Source: Oscillospiraceae bacterium
Lineage (GTDB): Bacteria > Bacillota > Clostridia > Oscillospirales > Oscillospiraceae
Assembly: GCA_015068035.1 (NCBI GenBank)
Contig: SVLI01000013.1
Location: forward strand, 1-43,185
DNA: 43,185 nucleotides
Direction of reading: 5' to 3'
In this document: positions 40,645 to 43,185 of the stretch, piece after piece
How positions within the stretch are numbered: the stretch's first letter is position 1
Layout: each line of letters opens with the position of its first letter
Notes under the pieces: generated by a model
What the model saw: only the letters and a program-made list of their open reading frames with translations
Told to the model about the DNA's origin: nothing
Database searches by the model: none
Position numbers and translations under genes: made by a program

Positions 40645-42150
40645 ATGAGCAAATATATGCTTGCAATCGATCAGGGCACCACGAGTTCCCGCGCGATCGT
40701 TTTTGACGCGGCGGGCAGTGTTGTGTCTTTGGCACAATACCCTTTTGAGCAGATCTACCCCAAGCCGGGTTGGGTCGAGCACGATCCCATGGCAATTTTG
40801 GAAACCGAGCTTCGCGCGCTGCGGGAGGCGTTTGAAAAAAGCGGCCTGCGCGCCGAGGAAATCGCCGGTATCGGCATCACCAACCAGCGCGAAACCACCA
40901 TCGTCTGGGACAAAAACACGGGAAAGCCTGTGTGTAACGCGATCGTCTGGCAGTGCAGACGCACAGCCGCCATCTGTGAAGAGCTGATTGCCGATGGGCT
41001 CGGCGGTTATGTGCGCGACAAGACGGGCCTTCTGATTGACGCATATTTTTCCGGCAGCAAGATCAAATGGATTCTGGATCACGTTCCCGGCACGCGCGAG
41101 CGCGCGGAAAAGGGCGAGCTGCTCTTCGGAACGGTTGATTGCTGGCTGCTGTGGAATCTGACCGGCGGCGCTGTCCATGCAACGGACTATTCCAACGCCT
41201 CGCGCACCATGATCTTTGATATTGACTCGCTCGAGTGGGACGAGACGATCTGCCGCAGACTTGGCATCCCCATGCAGATGCTGCCGCAGGCCTGTCCCTC
41301 CGCGCAGGTTTACGGAAAGCTGGCCAAGGGTCTGCCCGGTTTGGAAGCGCTTGCGGGCGTGCCGATCTGCGGCATTGCGGGCGATCAGGCGTCAGCACTT
41401 CTCGGACAGGCCTGCATCGAGCCGGGTCAGGCCAAGAACACCTACGGAACCGGCTGCTTTACGCTGATGAACATCGGCAAATCCTCAATTCGCTCCTCTA
41501 ACGGCCTCGTTGTCTCTGCGGCCTGGTCCAGACCCGGGGAAACCTTTTACGCCCTTGAAGGCAGCGTGTTCAATGCCGGCAGCGCGATCCAGTGGCTGCG
41601 GGATGAGCTTGGCCTCATTTCCAACGCAAACGAGAGCAACATTCTCGCAGAATCGGTCGCGGACAACGGCGGCGTGTATGTCGTGCCCGCTTTCACCGGT
41701 CTGGGCGCACCGAGCTGGGATATGTACGCACGCGGAACGATCATGGGCCTTACCCGCGGCAGCAACCGCGCCCACATCGCCCGCGCCGTGCTGGAGAGCA
41801 TCACCTATCAGGTCAAGGATCTGCTCGATCTGATGGCGGACGAAGCAGAGTCCAAAATTTCCACTTTGCGTGTGGACGGCGGCGCAAGCGTCAGCAACTT
41901 CATGATGCAGTTCCAGGCCGACCTGCTGCGCTGCCCGATCGACCGGCCGAAGATGGTTGAAACAACGGCCTTCGGCGCGGCTTTCCTGGCCGGTCTCTCT
42001 TCCGGAGTTTACAGCGACTGGACGGATGCTGCGCGGCTGCGCCAGTCCGAGCGGATCTTTGAGCCGCTTATGGCGGAGGCACAGGCCGCACAGTACCACC
42101 GCAACTGGCTGCGCGCTGTTGAGCGTGCCCGTGGCTGGGCGGAAGATTGA
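40645..42150 (+). CDS. glpK: Glycerol kinase
   Basis: Makes glycerol 3-phosphate. The 501-residue FGGY kinase shows MLAIDQGTTSSRAIVFD (ATP-binding), the substrate residues in ITNQRETTIVWDKNTGKPV and WQCRRT, GTVDCWLLWNLTGG, GIAGDQASALLGQAC, NTYGTGCFTLMNIG, GAPSWDMYARGTI and VDGGASVSNFMMQFQADLL. Length and motifs are those of GlpK. ATG is preceded by AAGGGGAG. glpF and glpD are not in the window; DUF554 follows after 55 bases. Confidence 0.97.
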   Translation: MSKYMLAIDQGTTSSRAIVFDAAGSVVSLAQYPFEQIYPKPGWVEHDPMAILETELRALREAFEKSGLRAEEIAGIGITNQRETTIVWDKNTGKPVCNAIVWQCRRTAAICEELIADGLGGYVRDKTGLLIDAYFSGSKIKWILDHVPGTRERAEKGELLFGTVDCWLLWNLTGGAVHATDYSNASRTMIFDIDSLEWDETICRRLGIPMQMLPQACPSAQVYGKLAKGLPGLEALAGVPICGIAGDQASALLGQACIEPGQAKNTYGTGCFTLMNIGKSSIRSSNGLVVSAAWSRPGETFYALEGSVFNAGSAIQWLRDELGLISNANESNILAESVADNGGVYVVPAFTGLGAPSWDMYARGTIMGLTRGSNRAHIARAVLESITYQVKDLLDLMADEAESKISTLRVDGGASVSNFMMQFQADLLRCPIDRPKMVETTAFGAAFLAGLSSGVYSDWTDAARLRQSERIFEPLMAEAQAAQYHRNWLRAVERARGWAED

Positions 42151-42205
42151 CATTTTATGGGCACGAAACCAGATTTCTAATCTCATACATAAAGAAGGAT
42201 ATTCT

Positions 42206-42919
42206 ATGATCGCCGCTGTTATCAATGCAATTCTGGTCTTTGTCGGCAGTGCACTCGGTCTGCTCTTCAAAAACCGAATCAAGGAAAAGTTTTCAAACGC
42301 CGTTATGATCGGACTTGGCCTGTGCGTGATGGCCATCGGCATCTCCGGCGCAATCAAGACGCAGAATATGCTCTGCGTGATCGTGAGCATGGTTTTCGGC
42401 ATCCTCCTCGGCGAATTGCTGCGCATTGAGGACAGGCTCGACCGGCTTGGCGATGCGCTGAAGAACAAGCTCTTCAAAGGTCGCGAAACCGGCCGCTTCA
42501 CTGAAGGCTTCATGACGGCATCCTTAATGTTCTGTGTGGGCAGTATGGCGATTGTCGGCAGCATGGAGGCCGGCATTCAACACAACTACAGCACCATTCT
42601 CTCCAAGAGCGTGATTGACTGCGTCACCGCGATCACCTTCGCCGCGACGATGGGCATCGGCGTTGCCTTTTCCGGCTTCGCCGTGCTGATCTATCAGGGC
42701 CTGCTGACGCTCATTTTCATCCTGGTCGGCAACATCATGCCGCCGGATATGATTAACGAAATGTCCGCAACAGGCAGCCTGCTGATTATCGGCCTGTCGC
42801 TGAACATGATTGGCGTGACGGGAGAAAAGCGCATCCGCGTCGGAAACATGCTTCCTGCTGTTTTTCTCCCGATCCTGTTCGTGCCGCTCTTTAAGTGGAT
42901 TGGGGCGCTTTTCGGCTGA
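42206..42919 (+). CDS. DUF554 membrane protein (YdfK/YqgA-like)
   Basis: A 237-residue protein with about seven hydrophobic segments and no recognised catalytic motif. The start MIAAVINAILVFVGSALGLLFKNRI, GLCVMAIGISGA, FGILLGELLRIEDRLDRLGD and FMTASLMFCVGSMAIVGSMEAG match the DUF554 family. Function unknown. ATG 42206 has AGAAGGA upstream. It ends in TGATG, the ATG belonging to the next gene. Confidence 0.9.
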   Translation: MIAAVINAILVFVGSALGLLFKNRIKEKFSNAVMIGLGLCVMAIGISGAIKTQNMLCVIVSMVFGILLGELLRIEDRLDRLGDALKNKLFKGRETGRFTEGFMTASLMFCVGSMAIVGSMEAGIQHNYSTILSKSVIDCVTAITFAATMGIGVAFSGFAVLIYQGLLTLIFILVGNIMPPDMINEMSATGSLLIIGLSLNMIGVTGEKRIRVGNMLPAVFLPILFVPLFKWIGALFG

Positions 42920-43185
42920 TGAACAAATATACCTTCTCCATTCTCGGCGCGGGCTGCCTTTGGGGCTTCATGGGCATGTTCACGCGCCATCTATCCGGTT
43001 ATGGTTTTTCCACACAGGCGGCCGTCATCGCGCGCTGCGGCTTTGCCTGTCTGTTCTTTGGAATCCTGCTGCTGTTCCGGGATAAAAAGCTGTTTCGCAT
43101 CCGGCTGCGCGACATCTGGTGCTTTCTCGGGCTCGGCCTGTGCAGTCTGCTCTTTTTTACGTACTGCTATTTCCAATGCATTGCA
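42919..43185 (+). CDS. EamA-family transporter, 5' part (runs off the window)
   Basis: ATG 42919-42921 overlaps the DUF554 stop by one base, so the two are translationally coupled. The 89 visible residues begin MNKYTFSILGAGCLWGFMGMFTRHLS, include AAVIARCGFACLFFGILLLFRDKKLF and enter a third helix. This is the first-repeat pattern of DMT/EamA carriers (LWG near the start, RxxxA). It continues past the window edge. Confidence 0.85.
   Translation, partial: MNKYTFSILGAGCLWGFMGMFTRHLSGYGFSTQAAVIARCGFACLFFGILLLFRDKKLFRIRLRDIWCFLGLGLCSLLFFTYCYFQCIA

Overview
The window is chromosomal DNA from a Gram-positive bacterium of class Clostridia, most likely an anaerobe of the Oscillospirales/Ruminococcaceae type. 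This rests on gene order and content: greA-lysS, a trmL-pgk-asparaginase-tpiA-gpmI-eno operon, a SpoVB-like flippase-mazG-hup-rqcP cluster, trmK-nif3, DUF1858/DUF975/DUF4830 proteins, TTG/GTG starts behind strong GGAGG sites, and near-consensus sigma-A promoters with 17-base spacers. Species cannot be named from the sequence alone.

Layout. 1-1.5 kb: the edge of an AT-richer mobile remnant, with a Tn916-type tyrosine recombinase that loses homology just after its HNLRH motif, an excisionase and a very strong hairpin. 1.6-3.7 kb: greA-lysS with a consensus promoter. 3.7-10.2 kb: a lower-glycolysis operon on the minus strand (trmL-pgk-type I asparaginase-tpiA-gpmI-eno) with overlapping or tightly spaced genes, its own promoter and a terminator. 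10.3-12.0 kb: a divergent plus-strand pair, a membrane-domain-less dolichol-phosphate-type glycosyltransferase and a PflX-like radical SAM protein. 12.0-17.3 kb: a monocistronic FAD oxidoreductase, an EamA transporter and pcrA. 17.3-19.7 kb: an ArsR/SmtB regulator plus Zn/Cd P-type ATPase operon with a recognisable operator. 19.7-22.9 kb: rqcP, hup, mazG and a SpoVB/MurJ-like flippase. 23.1-28.5 kb: a cell-wall cluster (CdaR/PucR-like regulator, ftsE, ftsX, an EnvC-like M23 peptidase with a polyglutamine linker, and an S41 C-terminal protease). 28.5-34.6 kb: rsuA-family pseudouridine synthase, DUF4830, DUF975, nif3-trmK, DUF1858 and a type-B carboxylesterase. 34.8-37.4 kb: a lone rhamnulose-1-phosphate aldolase and a MATE exporter with an unusual insertion. 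37.4-38.0 kb: a small AT-rich gene of unknown function between two related terminator hairpins, next to tRNA-Ser(CGA). 38.1-43.2 kb: argH, an alpha/beta hydrolase, glpK, DUF554 and the start of a second EamA transporter that runs off the window.

Most of the window is ordinary core genome and I do not see a clear new defence, CRISPR or biosynthetic system. The points most worth a second look are the abrupt loss of the integrase C-terminus at about 115, the pair of covarying terminator repeats (37382-37427 and 37827-37873) flanking the orphan gene beside tRNA-Ser, the asparaginase inside the glycolytic operon, the soluble form of a normally membrane-anchored glycosyltransferase, the MATE insertion, and several hairpins and dyads in intergenic regions. 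Coordinates of promoters, hairpins and starts were read by eye; family assignments come from recognised motifs, not from a database search.
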